A stretch of DNA of 7,086 bases from Bacteroidales bacterium (GCA_007122745.1 SKTA01000240.1:1-7086), one strand, 5' to 3'; shown: positions 1 through 6,787, counted from the stretch's first letter. The notes: a model not told the origin generated them from the letters alone. Program-made: numbers and translations.

Positions 1-2823
1 AAGACAGATCTTTCTGACAGCAGAAAATATGTTCTGATCAAGGGGGCACGTGTACACAACCTGAAATCGGTGGACGTGGCCATTGAGCGCAACCGCTTTG
101 TGGTGATCACCGGTTTGTCGGGTTCTGGTAAGTCATCACTTGCTTTTGATACGCTTTACGCGGAAGGTCAGAGGCGTTATGTTGAAAGCCTTAGTGCATA
201 TGCCCGCCAGTTTCTTGGCAGGATGCACAAGCCCGAAGTGGATTACATCAAGGGGATCTCGCCCGCCATCGCCATTGAGCAACGGGTCAACAGCCGCAAT
301 CCCAGATCTACCGTTGGAACATCAACGGAAGTGTATGACTACCTGAAACTGCTTTTTGCCCGGGTTGGAAAAACCTACTCTCCGGTATCGGGCGGAGAGG
401 TAAAGAGAGACACCGTTACCGATGTGGTTGACTTTTGCCTTGCCCTGCCGGGCGGCACCATGGTGATGCTGATCGCTCCGTTAATCCTGACCCACGGCCG
501 CAACGTGGAAGCGCAACTGGCTGTTATGCTGCAACAAGGCTTTACCAGGGTGATTATCAAAGATGATGTGCAACGAATTGAAGTTTTGCTGGAATCGGAT
601 GATCTTCCTCCGGCTGATGAGATAGGCGTGGTGATCGACAGGTTTGCCGTTGACCCCGAAGACACCCAGTTCATTGCACGTATCGCTGATTCTGTCCAAA
701 CGGCATTCTATGAAGGGAAAGATGCCTGCATTCTCGATTTTGTTGTGGGTGACAAACACCAAAAAGTTTTCTTTTCCAACCGTTTTGAGCGGGATGACAT
801 CGTCTTTGAAAAGCCCTCCGTGAACCTGTTCACATTTAACAACCCTTATGGAGCTTGTCGCTCATGCGAAGGTTTTGGCAGTGTGATCGGTATCGATCCG
901 GACCTGGTGATCCCCAATAAGCGTCTTTCCATCTTTGAAGGAGCCATTGCACCATGGAAAGGGGAAAAAATGGGTTGGTACAAGGAGCAACTGGTGTCGA
1001 AAGCCTACAGATTTGACTTCCCCATCCATAAACCCTATAAAAACCTTTCTGAAAAACAAAAAGAGCTGCTATGGACAGGCAATGACTATTTCCAGGGGCT
1101 GAATGAGTTCTTCAAAATGGTTGAAGATAACACTTATAAGATCCAATATCGTGTGATGCTATCCCGCTATCGGGGGAAAAAGACCTGTCCCGATTGCAAC
1201 GGTACCCGTCTTCGTAAGGACGCTAACTATGTAAAAGTGGGTGGCCATTCCATAACGGAGATGGTGTTGATGCCGCTAAACAAACTGGAACAACTGTTCG
1301 ACGAGATCCGTTTTGCTGATGAGGAGCTTGCCGTTTCCAAAAGGCTTTTGACCGAGATAAAAAATCGTTTGGAGTATCTCAATGACGTGGGTTTGGGCTA
1401 TCTCACACTCAACAGGCTTTCCAATACCTTGTCGGGCGGTGAGTCGCAACGAATCAACCTGGCAACCTCCCTTGGCAGCAGTCTGGTAGGATCCCTTTAT
1501 ATCCTCGATGAGCCCAGCATTGGTTTGCACCAGCGCGATACACACCGGTTGATCCACGTGCTGAAAAAGTTGCGCGATGTCGGTAATACCGTCATTGTCG
1601 TAGAACACGATGAAGACATTATCCGGGCCGCCGATCAGGTTATTGACATCGGTCCGCTGGCCGGAACCCATGGTGGTGAGATTGTCTTTCAGGGCAGTCT
1701 TGACAAGCTTCTTCAACACAAGGAAAGCCTGACGGCAGCATACCTGAATCACGAGAAGAGCATCCAATTACCACCATCCAGAAGAAAGTGGAAGGAATAC
1801 ATCACCCTTGGCGGTGTACGTCAACACAACCTGAAAGGTTTTGATGTGAAGATCCCCTTGCACGTGATGACCGTTGTGAGCGGGGTGAGTGGCTCAGGGA
1901 AAAGCACCCTGGTAAGAAATATCCTTTTTCCGGCCCTAAAAAAAGAGTATGGCGGCTATGGTGAGCGAACAGGCAGTTTTGATGGTCTGGAGGGCGACCT
2001 GAAAAGCCTTAAGGATGTGGAATACATCGATCAGAATCCGATCGGGAAGTCGTCGCGCTCAAATCCGGTCACCTACCTGAAGGCCTACGACGACATCCGC
2101 CAGCTGTATGCCTCGCAGCCACTGGCAAAAACCAGGGCCTATAAACCAGGCTTCTTTTCCTTTAACATAGAAGGGGGAAGGTGCCCGGAGTGTGAAGGGG
2201 AGGGCACGGTGCGCATCGAGATGCAGTTCATGGCCGACATCATTCTGGAATGTGAAAGCTGCAAAGGAACCCGTTTCAAGGAGGAGATCCTCGACATCAC
2301 CTTCAATCAAAAAACCATTGCTGATGTGCTCAACATGACGGTGGATGATGCCATTGAATTCTTTATGGAAGCAGATGAACGGTGGACCGTCTGCAAAAGG
2401 ATCGCCACCCGTCTTCAGCCCTTAGCGGATGTGGGACTGGGTTATGTGCGCCTCGGACAACCGAGCAGCACACTGAGCGGGGGAGAGGCACAGCGGATCA
2501 AACTGGCATCTTTTCTGACCAAGGGGATCACACCCGACAAAACGATGTTCATTTTTGATGAGCCCACGACCGGCTTGCATTTTCACGATATCAACAAGCT
2601 GCTTATCGCTTTCAATGCACTGATAGACAACGGCCATACCCTTGTTGTCATTGAGCATAACCCCGACGTAATCAAGTGTGCCGACTGGATCATCGATCTG
2701 GGTCCGGAAGGTGGCGACCAGGGGGGTGAGCTGATCTTCGCCGGCACCCCGGAAGACCTTGTGAAACATAAAGATTCAATTACCGGTAAGTTCCTTAAAG
2801 ACAAGGTGAACGGTGAACGGTGA
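1..2823 (+). CDS. uvrA: UvrA, excinuclease ABC subunit A (5' end cut by window edge)
   Basis: UvrA is the cytoplasmic damage-recognition ATPase of nucleotide excision repair; it works as a dimer and loads UvrB onto lesions. The frame is open from base 1 (940 codons visible), and the conserved UvrA N-terminus (IKGARVHNLK) precedes the first candidate start at 70, so that GTG is internal and only a few residues are missing. Numbering from base 1: Walker A motifs GLSGSGKSS (K44) and GVSGSGKST (K634); ABC signatures LSGGESQ (from 477) and LSGGEAQ (from 825); Walker B DEPSIGLH (D503-E504) and DEPTTGLH (D853-E854). Cysteine pairs C286/C289 with C396/C399, and C728/C731 with C751/C754, are the zinc modules; the second set has the same spacing as E. 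coli UvrA. No key residue is missing. The stop lies in a heptamer repeat, and the gene converges on the aminotransferase across 188 bp. Confidence 0.97.
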   Translation, partial: KTDLSDSRKYVLIKGARVHNLKSVDVAIERNRFVVITGLSGSGKSSLAFDTLYAEGQRRYVESLSAYARQFLGRMHKPEVDYIKGISPAIAIEQRVNSRNPRSTVGTSTEVYDYLKLLFARVGKTYSPVSGGEVKRDTVTDVVDFCLALPGGTMVMLIAPLILTHGRNVEAQLAVMLQQGFTRVIIKDDVQRIEVLLESDDLPPADEIGVVIDRFAVDPEDTQFIARIADSVQTAFYEGKDACILDFVVGDKHQKVFFSNRFERDDIVFEKPSVNLFTFNNPYGACRSCEGFGSVIGIDPDLVIPNKRLSIFEGAIAPWKGEKMGWYKEQLVSKAYRFDFPIHKPYKNLSEKQKELLWTGNDYFQGLNEFFKMVEDNTYKIQYRVMLSRYRGKKTCPDCNGTRLRKDANYVKVGGHSITEMVLMPLNKLEQLFDEIRFADEELAVSKRLLTEIKNRLEYLNDVGLGYLTLNRLSNTLSGGESQRINLATSLGSSLVGSLYILDEPSIGLHQRDTHRLIHVLKKLRDVGNTVIVVEHDEDIIRAADQVIDIGPLAGTHGGEIVFQGSLDKLLQHKESLTAAYLNHEKSIQLPPSRRKWKEYITLGGVRQHNLKGFDVKIPLHVMTVVSGVSGSGKSTLVRNILFPALKKEYGGYGERTGSFDGLEGDLKSLKDVEYIDQNPIGKSSRSNPVTYLKAYDDIRQLYASQPLAKTRAYKPGFFSFNIEGGRCPECEGEGTVRIEMQFMADIILECESCKGTRFKEEILDITFNQKTIADVLNMTVDDAIEFFMEADERWTVCKRIATRLQPLADVGLGYVRLGQPSSTLSGGEAQRIKLASFLTKGITPDKTMFIFDEPTTGLHFHDINKLLIAFNALIDNGHTLVVIEHNPDVIKCADWIIDLGPEGGDQGGELIFAGTPEDLVKHKDSITGKFLKDKVNGER

Positions 2824-2825
2824 AC
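2805..2825 (+). repeat. Tandem heptamer GGTGAAC x3 spanning the uvrA stop codon
   Basis: Three perfect head-to-tail copies of GGTGAAC (2805-2811, 2812-2818, 2819-2825) are followed by a degenerate continuation, GGAAAACGG (2826-2834). The copies encode the last UvrA residues (VNGER), and the TGA stop (2821-2823) falls in the third copy. Because the unit is not a multiple of three, gain of a copy leaves the stop in place. Loss of one copy would remove it and extend the protein by 81 codons to the stop at 3071-3073. Confidence 0.85.
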
Positions 2826-2864
2826 GGAAAACGGTGCAGGTTGATTACCGATTGTTGTTTTTTT

Positions 2865-2927
2865 CTTTGCGCCCTCTGTGCCTTGGCGGTTATTTTTTTT
2901 ACCGCAAAGACGCCAAGAACGCAAAAG
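2865..2927. repeat. Imperfect palindromic intergenic element of CGCAAAG/CTTTGCG type
   Basis: This element lies between the convergent uvrA and aminotransferase genes. CTTTGCG (2865-2871) faces CGCAAAAG (2920-2927), CTTGGCG (2882-2888) is the exact complement of CGCCAAG (2911-2917), and GCGGT (2886-2890) faces ACCGC (2901-2905) across an AT loop holding eight T. The stems overlap, so they are alternative pairings rather than one clean hairpin. A run of seven T (2858-2864) precedes it. It could serve as a bidirectional terminator. From memory, CGCAAAGACGC-like intergenic sequences recur in Bacteroidota and other genomes, but I have not checked this. Confidence 0.55.
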
Positions 2928-2962
2928 GACTTAGGTTAATCACCAGCATTCTAATTCTTTAC

Positions 2963-3016
2963 CTCAATCTCAACCTCAACCTCAACCTCAACCTCAACCT
3001 CAACCTCAACCTCAAC
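2963..3016 (-). repeat. Tandem hexamer array (CTCAAC)n, nine units, ending in the aminotransferase stop codon
   Basis: One variant unit CTCAAT (2963-2968) is followed by eight perfect CTCAAC units (2969-3016). On the transcribed strand of the aminotransferase it reads as GTTGAG repeats. The gene's TGA stop (plus-strand TCA at 3012-3014) lies in the unit nearest the gene, so the array forms the stop and the start of the 3' untranslated region. Changes in copy number further out would not alter the protein. The perfect copies suggest recent expansion or active homogenisation. Confidence 0.97.
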
Positions 3017-4211
3017 CTATCCTCCCCGGGTAGGCCTTCAGTGCTTCCTCCAGGCACTTCATGGCCTTTTTGAGGTCTTCCACGTTCAGTACGTAAGAGA
3101 TCCGCACTTCGCTTTTCCCTTTGCCGGGTGTGGCATAAAAGCCGGTTGCAGGGGCCATCATTACCGTTTGGTTTTCGTAGCTAAACTCTTCCAAAAGCCA
3201 TTGACAAAACTTATCGCTGTCATCAATGGGAAGGTGCGGGTTCACATAGAAAGCACCTTTGGGTGTCGGACAGATAACGCCTTCCATCTTGCTCAGTGCA
3301 TCAACTACGGTATTCCGACGGGCAAGGTATTCTCCTATGATTTCGTCGAAATAACTATCGGGGGTGTCTACGGCTGCCTCGGCAGCAAATTGTCCAAGTG
3401 ACGGGGGACTCAGACGCGCCTGGGCAAATTTCATTGCAATGGCCATCACCTCTTTGTTCCTGGAAATCATTACACCGATGCGAATACCACAGGCACTATA
3501 ACGTTTGCTTACAGAATCAAATAAAACCACGTTGTCCTCAATGCCTTCAAGGTTCATTACAGAGTGGTGCTTCAGGCCGTCGTAGCAGAATTCGCGGTAA
3601 ACCTCGTCGGCAAAAAGGAAGAAGTCATGTTTTTTAACAATCTGACGCAGTACTTCCATCTCTTCCTTTGAGTATAGGTAACCAGTCGGGTTGTTTGGAT
3701 TGCACACCATGATCGCCTTTGTTTTTGGTGTGATCGCTTTTTCAAATTCTTCGATGGGGGGGAGGGCAAAACCGGTATCGATTGTGGAGATGATCGGCTT
3801 CACCTCTACTCCTGCGCTGATGGTGAATCCATTATAATTGGCATAAAATGGCTCGGGAATAATGATCTCATCACCGGGATTCAGACAGGTTTGAACGGCA
3901 AAAAGGATCGCCTCCGACGCGCCTGCACCCACGATCATGTCGTCGGGAGTGACGTGGATGTCGTGCTTGGCGTAATATTCGCACAGCTTTTCACGATAGG
4001 AGAGGATACCTGCCGAGTGACTGTATTCAATCACCTTGACGTCCAGATTGTGCATGGCATCGATCATCGACTGTGGTGTCGGGATGTCGGGCTGGCCGAT
4101 GTTGAGATGGTAAACTTTTGTGCCTCTCTTTTTGGCCTGTTCTGCAAATGGAACCAACTTGCGTATGGGGGACGCCGGCATCCGGAGTCCTTTTTCTGAT
4201 ATTTTTGGCAT
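3012..4211 (-). CDS. Class I/II PLP-dependent aminotransferase (aspartate aminotransferase-like)
   Basis: This 399-residue cytoplasmic enzyme belongs to the fold type I, AspC-like aminotransferases, which move an amino group between an amino acid and a 2-oxo acid through pyridoxal phosphate. Visible residues are NPNNPTG (N174), the ADEVY motif (D202 for the pyridine nitrogen, Y205), the Schiff-base lysine in DSVSK (K236), the phosphate-binding arginine in GIRIG (R244) and the carboxylate-binding arginine in EVRISY (R370). Length and motif order are normal. The ATG at 4211 is well placed, since the N-terminal MPASPIRKL segment typical of the family follows at residue 11. The gene has its own likely promoter (4260-4291), so it need not depend on the upstream DUF1573 gene. 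Its stop codon lies in the hexamer array. The preferred substrate cannot be read from sequence; aspartate is the default guess. Confidence 0.95.
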   Translation of the reverse strand: MPKISEKGLRMPASPIRKLVPFAEQAKKRGTKVYHLNIGQPDIPTPQSMIDAMHNLDVKVIEYSHSAGILSYREKLCEYYAKHDIHVTPDDMIVGAGASEAILFAVQTCLNPGDEIIIPEPFYANYNGFTISAGVEVKPIISTIDTGFALPPIEEFEKAITPKTKAIMVCNPNNPTGYLYSKEEMEVLRQIVKKHDFFLFADEVYREFCYDGLKHHSVMNLEGIEDNVVLFDSVSKRYSACGIRIGVMISRNKEVMAIAMKFAQARLSPPSLGQFAAEAAVDTPDSYFDEIIGEYLARRNTVVDALSKMEGVICPTPKGAFYVNPHLPIDDSDKFCQWLLEEFSYENQTVMMAPATGFYATPGKGKSEVRISYVLNVEDLKKAMKCLEEALKAYPGRIG

Positions 4212-4259
4212 GATGTTTTGAAATTATGTGTTAGTAATCGGGTTGTTCTGCACCGGCTG

Positions 4260-4291
4260 CAAAGATGCCAATATTTTTCTTCATTAGCAAT
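4260..4291 (-). promoter_or_regulatory. Probable Bacteroidota-type sigma-70 promoter for the aminotransferase
   Basis: On the minus strand, CATCTTTG (plus 4260-4267) differs from the Bacteroidota -7 consensus TAnnTTTG at one base. It is followed by C, as is common. ATTG (plus 4288-4291) lies upstream as a -33 element, with a 20-bp spacer inside the expected 19-21 range. Transcription would start roughly 40-45 bases before the ATG at 4211. No Shine-Dalgarno sequence is seen before the start, which is usual for this phylum. Confidence 0.55.
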
Positions 4292-4319
4292 AATGATGTT
4301 ATTGTTTTCTTATCTGCGA

Positions 4320-4404
4320 TAATCAGTCATATCTGTGTTATCCGTGTACCATATTGTTTGTATGGAACGCTGATGACACAGATTTAACGGATCAACGCTG
4401 ATTA
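4320..4404. repeat. 85-bp imperfect palindrome of ATCTGTGT/ACACAGAT type, just 3' of the DUF1573 gene
   Basis: There are three nested arm pairs. The outer pair is TAATCAGT (4320-4327) with GCTGATTA (4397-4404), 7 of 8 complementary. The main pair is 4331-4347 with 4367-4383, 14 of 17 complementary with a perfect ATCTGTGT/ACACAGAT core. The inner pair is CCATA (4349-4353) with TATGG (4361-4365) around a 7-base loop. In the DUF1573 transcript it begins 3 bases after the stop codon. No T tract follows on that strand, so a classic intrinsic terminator is not supported; an mRNA 3'-end structure or a small palindromic mobile element is possible. Similar intergenic sequences are familiar to me from other bacterial genomes, but this is from memory. 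Confidence 0.65.
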
Positions 4405-4407
4405 ATA

Positions 4408-4803
4408 TTAAGGAATTATTTCGCCGTAAACGGCAACCACCAATGTCTTTCTATATCCGTTGGTGTGGATGATGATGTTTCGGGTGAAAGGTCCGGGTCG
4501 GTTGGTGTTGTAGCGAAAATTGATTGTGGCTTCTTCACCTTGCCGGATGGGTTCGGTTGGCCAGTTCGGGATCATCAGACCGCAGGAGCTTCTAACGCGG
4601 GCGATGAGCAGATCCGGCTTGCCTTCGTTGGTAATGGTGATCCGGCCGGTGAAACGCTCTCCCGCCTGAACGGTGCCCATGTCAATCGTATCTGCCGACA
4701 GAACCGCGTAAGGGTAGTTTTCCGTGATGACAGAATCATCCGCCATCAAAATCAAAACAAAAGAAAAAAACAAAACCGTTAAACTACCCCGCACCTTAAT
4801 CAT
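4408..4803 (-). CDS. Small exported DUF1573 domain protein
   Basis: This is a 131-residue protein of unknown function. Residues 1-21 look like a signal peptide: K3/R5, then a hydrophobic stretch at about 8-20, with possible cleavage after A21 (before DDS). There is no lipobox cysteine. Residues 37-131 match the DUF1573 pattern, an immunoglobulin-like beta-sandwich: a DMGTVQAGE strand, ITNEGKPDLLI, the SSCG motif at 72-75, WPTEPIRQGE, and a GPFTRNIIIHTNG strand pair. The family usually reads SCGCT at the motif, but here it is SCGLM, so the second cysteine is absent. I chose the ATG at 4803; a TTG at 4839 would add 12 residues translated partly from the heptamer array. The gene follows the M24 peptidase by 67 bp with no convincing promoter, so co-transcription is plausible. 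It is probably periplasmic. Confidence 0.85.
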   Translation of the reverse strand: MIKVRGSLTVLFFSFVLILMADDSVITENYPYAVLSADTIDMGTVQAGERFTGRITITNEGKPDLLIARVRSSCGLMIPNWPTEPIRQGEEATINFRYNTNRPGPFTRNIIIHTNGYRKTLVVAVYGEIIP

Positions 4804-4830
4804 ACCATAATCAACAATAAAATGAAAAAT

Positions 4831-4872
4831 AATCGACAATCGACAATCGACAATCGGTAATCGGTAATCGTT
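4831..4872 (-). repeat. Tandem heptamer array AATCGNN, six units, making the M24 peptidase stop codon
   Basis: On the plus strand there are AATCGAC three times (4831-4851), AATCGGT twice (4852-4865) and AATCGTT once (4866-4872). The last unit supplies two of the three bases of the peptidase TAA stop (plus 4871-4873). The stop also lies in a perfect hairpin, CGGTAA-TCG-TTACCG (4862-4876). The ordered variants (GAC block, then GGT block) suggest successive local expansions. The array fills most of the 67-bp gap before the DUF1573 gene. Confidence 0.92.
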
Positions 4873-6361
4873 ACCGCATGGCTTTCTCTATATCGGCCAC
4901 GGTTCTCGGAAGGCTTCCGGACAGGTTGATATGTCCATCTTCCGTTATTAGGATGTCGTCTTCGATGCGTACGCCAATTCCTTCATATTTTTCATAAATG
5001 GGTCTTACCTCTTCCACAAAGGCGTTGAGTTCCTCTTTCGTGGCGAGGTGTCCGAACAAATCATGGATGCCGTCGAGCAGGCCTTCCATAAAATAGAGGC
5101 CGGGTTCAAGGGTCATAACCATTCCCGGTTCCAGGTTCCGGCCGCTTAAATCTGTGTTAAGGATATATTGATCGCGTACACTTGGATCATATCCGTAGCT
5201 TCCAACATCGTGTGTTTGCAGACCAATGTAATGATTGACCCTGTGCTGCATGTAAAAACGTTTTTGCCACCACGATGTGGTATCCGGAAGCAGACCCATT
5301 TGGTGTAAGCCCTTTACCATAACCTCCATCGATTTGTGGTGGCAGTCGAGCATGCTGTATCCGGGTTTCATCAGTTTTATGGACTCATCAAAGGCGGTTA
5401 AAACCAACTCATATATTTCCCTTTGTTTTGGAGTGAAGGTGCCTTTGGCCGGATAGGTGCGTGTAACATCCGCTGAATAGCCTCCAACGCTGGCTGCACC
5501 GATGTCGACAAGAACAAGATCATCGTCCTGAACCACTCTGCTTTCCGGACGATGGTGCAACAAACAGGCATTGGGACCACTCCCGACAATGGATGGGAAT
5601 CCTGTACCCAGACCGTTTCGGCGAAATACATATTCGATACCTGCCTGCACTTCATGTTCTGTCACTCCCGGTTTTAAGGTTTCCATCACGTAACGGTGGG
5701 CTTTTAGGGTCACATCAACGGCTTGCTGCAATTGGGTAACTTCCCAGTCATCCTTGAATATCCGATGCTCGTGAAAGATGGGAGCAATATCCCGGATATC
5801 AATACGCCTGCCACTTTCTGTTTTGTATTGGTTGACAGCCATATTTATGCGTGGATCGTATAGATGCGTGTATATGCGCTGCTTTCCTTCGAGTAATTCC
5901 GGCAACAGCTCATCAAACTGATCGTAAGGATATGCAGCATCGGCTCCAAATTTTTCAATAGCTCCTTCCATGCCATAAACTTTACCGATCCACATTACCC
6001 TGTAAATCTCCCACGGGGTCACAAAAAGGGTATAGGCTTCTTCAGCGCCGGGCCGGATTACGGCAATGCCGCTTCGTTCCGGAAATCCGGTCAAATATCT
6101 GAAGTCGACTGGTGTTGCTGCTGATATAATGATCACATCGGCATCCATTGATGAAAGGATTTTTTCCCTACGCTGCTGAAATACCTCTTTGTCGAAATCG
6201 CTGACCTGATGTTCATGAATGAAGCGTTCGGGTAACTCACCCAGTTCGAGGCATGATTTGTTCATGTTGGTAATAATTAAGATGATTGCTCCAATAATGA
6301 CCAACATTACAATGGCTCTTGAAGCAACAACGTATTTTTTTAATTCTTTTGTTTTTGGCAT
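4871..6361 (-). CDS. M24 metallopeptidase, Xaa-Pro aminopeptidase (aminopeptidase P) family, membrane-anchored
   Basis: Aminopeptidase P removes the N-terminal residue before proline, using a two-metal (usually Mn) pita-bread site. This 496-residue protein has a creatinase/prolidase N-domain (about 56-200) and a catalytic M24 domain (about 207-490). All five metal ligands are present: D286, D298, H377 (HRVNHYIGL), E419 (TLEPGLYF) and E467 (GVRIEDD). The supporting histidines H373 and H384 and arginine R465 are also present. The two aspartates are 12 residues apart, against 11 in E. coli PepP. Unusually, a basic start (KELKKY) precedes a hydrophobic segment at about 11-31 with no lipobox, as for a signal anchor placing the enzyme on the periplasmic face. 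Starting at M33 or M35 would give a cytosolic form, but the ATG at 6361 encodes a coherent anchor. It is followed by the DUF1573 gene; no clear promoter is seen upstream. Confidence 0.94.
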   Translation of the reverse strand: MPKTKELKKYVVASRAIVMLVIIGAIILIITNMNKSCLELGELPERFIHEHQVSDFDKEVFQQRREKILSSMDADVIIISAATPVDFRYLTGFPERSGIAVIRPGAEEAYTLFVTPWEIYRVMWIGKVYGMEGAIEKFGADAAYPYDQFDELLPELLEGKQRIYTHLYDPRINMAVNQYKTESGRRIDIRDIAPIFHEHRIFKDDWEVTQLQQAVDVTLKAHRYVMETLKPGVTEHEVQAGIEYVFRRNGLGTGFPSIVGSGPNACLLHHRPESRVVQDDDLVLVDIGAASVGGYSADVTRTYPAKGTFTPKQREIYELVLTAFDESIKLMKPGYSMLDCHHKSMEVMVKGLHQMGLLPDTTSWWQKRFYMQHRVNHYIGLQTHDVGSYGYDPSVRDQYILNTDLSGRNLEPGMVMTLEPGLYFMEGLLDGIHDLFGHLATKEELNAFVEEVRPIYEKYEGIGVRIEDDILITEDGHINLSGSLPRTVADIEKAMR

Positions 6362-6469
6362 GGTGTGAATGGGTTTTTATTGGAGGGCTAAATTAGTAAA
6401 GATTTATTTAGGTTTGGCTTTGAACCTGTATTCATTCTTTTTTCATATTTTTATCATTCAATTTTGATT

Positions 6470-6787
6470 ATGACAAAGAAGAACACAGAAATAGTTCAAT
6501 CAATTAAAAATACCATCCAATCAGTTGATCCGGATGCCAGAATTATTCTGTATGGTTCACATGCCCGGGGTAATGCTAGTAATGATTCTGACTGGGATAT
6601 TCTTGTTCTTTTGGATAAAGATAATATCGACTCAAAAGATTATGAAAGGATAGCTTATCGCTTGTATGAGCTTGGCTGGAGTTTTGGAGAGCATTTTTCA
6701 ACCAAAATCTACACAACTGGCCAGTGGGCTAAGCGAAATTTTACCCCTTTTTATAAAGATATTCAAAAAGAAGGGATTATTTTATGA
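6470..6787 (+). CDS. MNT-type minimal nucleotidyltransferase (MntA-like antitoxin family)
   Basis: This 105-residue protein of the DNA polymerase beta-like nucleotidyltransferase superfamily carries the core motif GS-x10-DxD (GSHARGNASNDSDWD, about residues 30-44). In described MntA-HepT (type VII) toxin-antitoxin pairs, such a protein adds AMP to the HEPN RNase partner and silences it. The C-terminus (TPFYKDIQKEGIIL) looks complete and the length is normal. A third catalytic carboxylate is not evident: the FSTKIYT strand lacks the usual acidic residue. I chose the ATG at 6470 over a TTG two codons earlier. GC is about 36%, against about 48% in the following gene, which suggests horizontal acquisition. 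The stop overlaps the start of the next frame as ATGA, the usual coupling to a HEPN gene, but that gene is missing beyond its first codons. The target is therefore unknown. No clear promoter is seen in 6362-6469. Confidence 0.92.
   Translation: MTKKNTEIVQSIKNTIQSVDPDARIILYGSHARGNASNDSDWDILVLLDKDNIDSKDYERIAYRLYELGWSFGEHFSTKIYTTGQWAKRNFTPFYKDIQKEGIIL

Noticed and set aside
70..72. GTG as the uvrA start codon
   Set aside because: The frame is open to base 1 and the conserved UvrA N-terminal sequence lies upstream of 70, so the true start is outside the window.
1276..1767. 163-codon minus-strand frame within uvrA
   Set aside because: It lies antisense to a fully conserved part of UvrA and shows no recognisable domain.
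2963..3016. CRISPR-like array
   Set aside because: The units are 6 bp with no spacers, so this is a simple tandem repeat.
2813..3073. 86-codon plus-strand frame with repeated Leu-Asn
   Set aside because: It is the translation of the intergenic palindrome and the CTCAAC array, and overlaps the aminotransferase end; there is no protein-like composition or start context.
4804..4839. Upstream TTG start for the DUF1573 gene
   Set aside because: The extra 12 residues come partly from the heptamer array and would spoil the signal peptide that begins at the ATG at 4803.
6362..6469. Divergent promoters between the peptidase and nucleotidyltransferase genes
   Set aside because: TTTG at 6419-6422 and AT-rich boxes downstream exist, but none fits TAnnTTTG at 19-21 bp spacing on either strand well enough to call.
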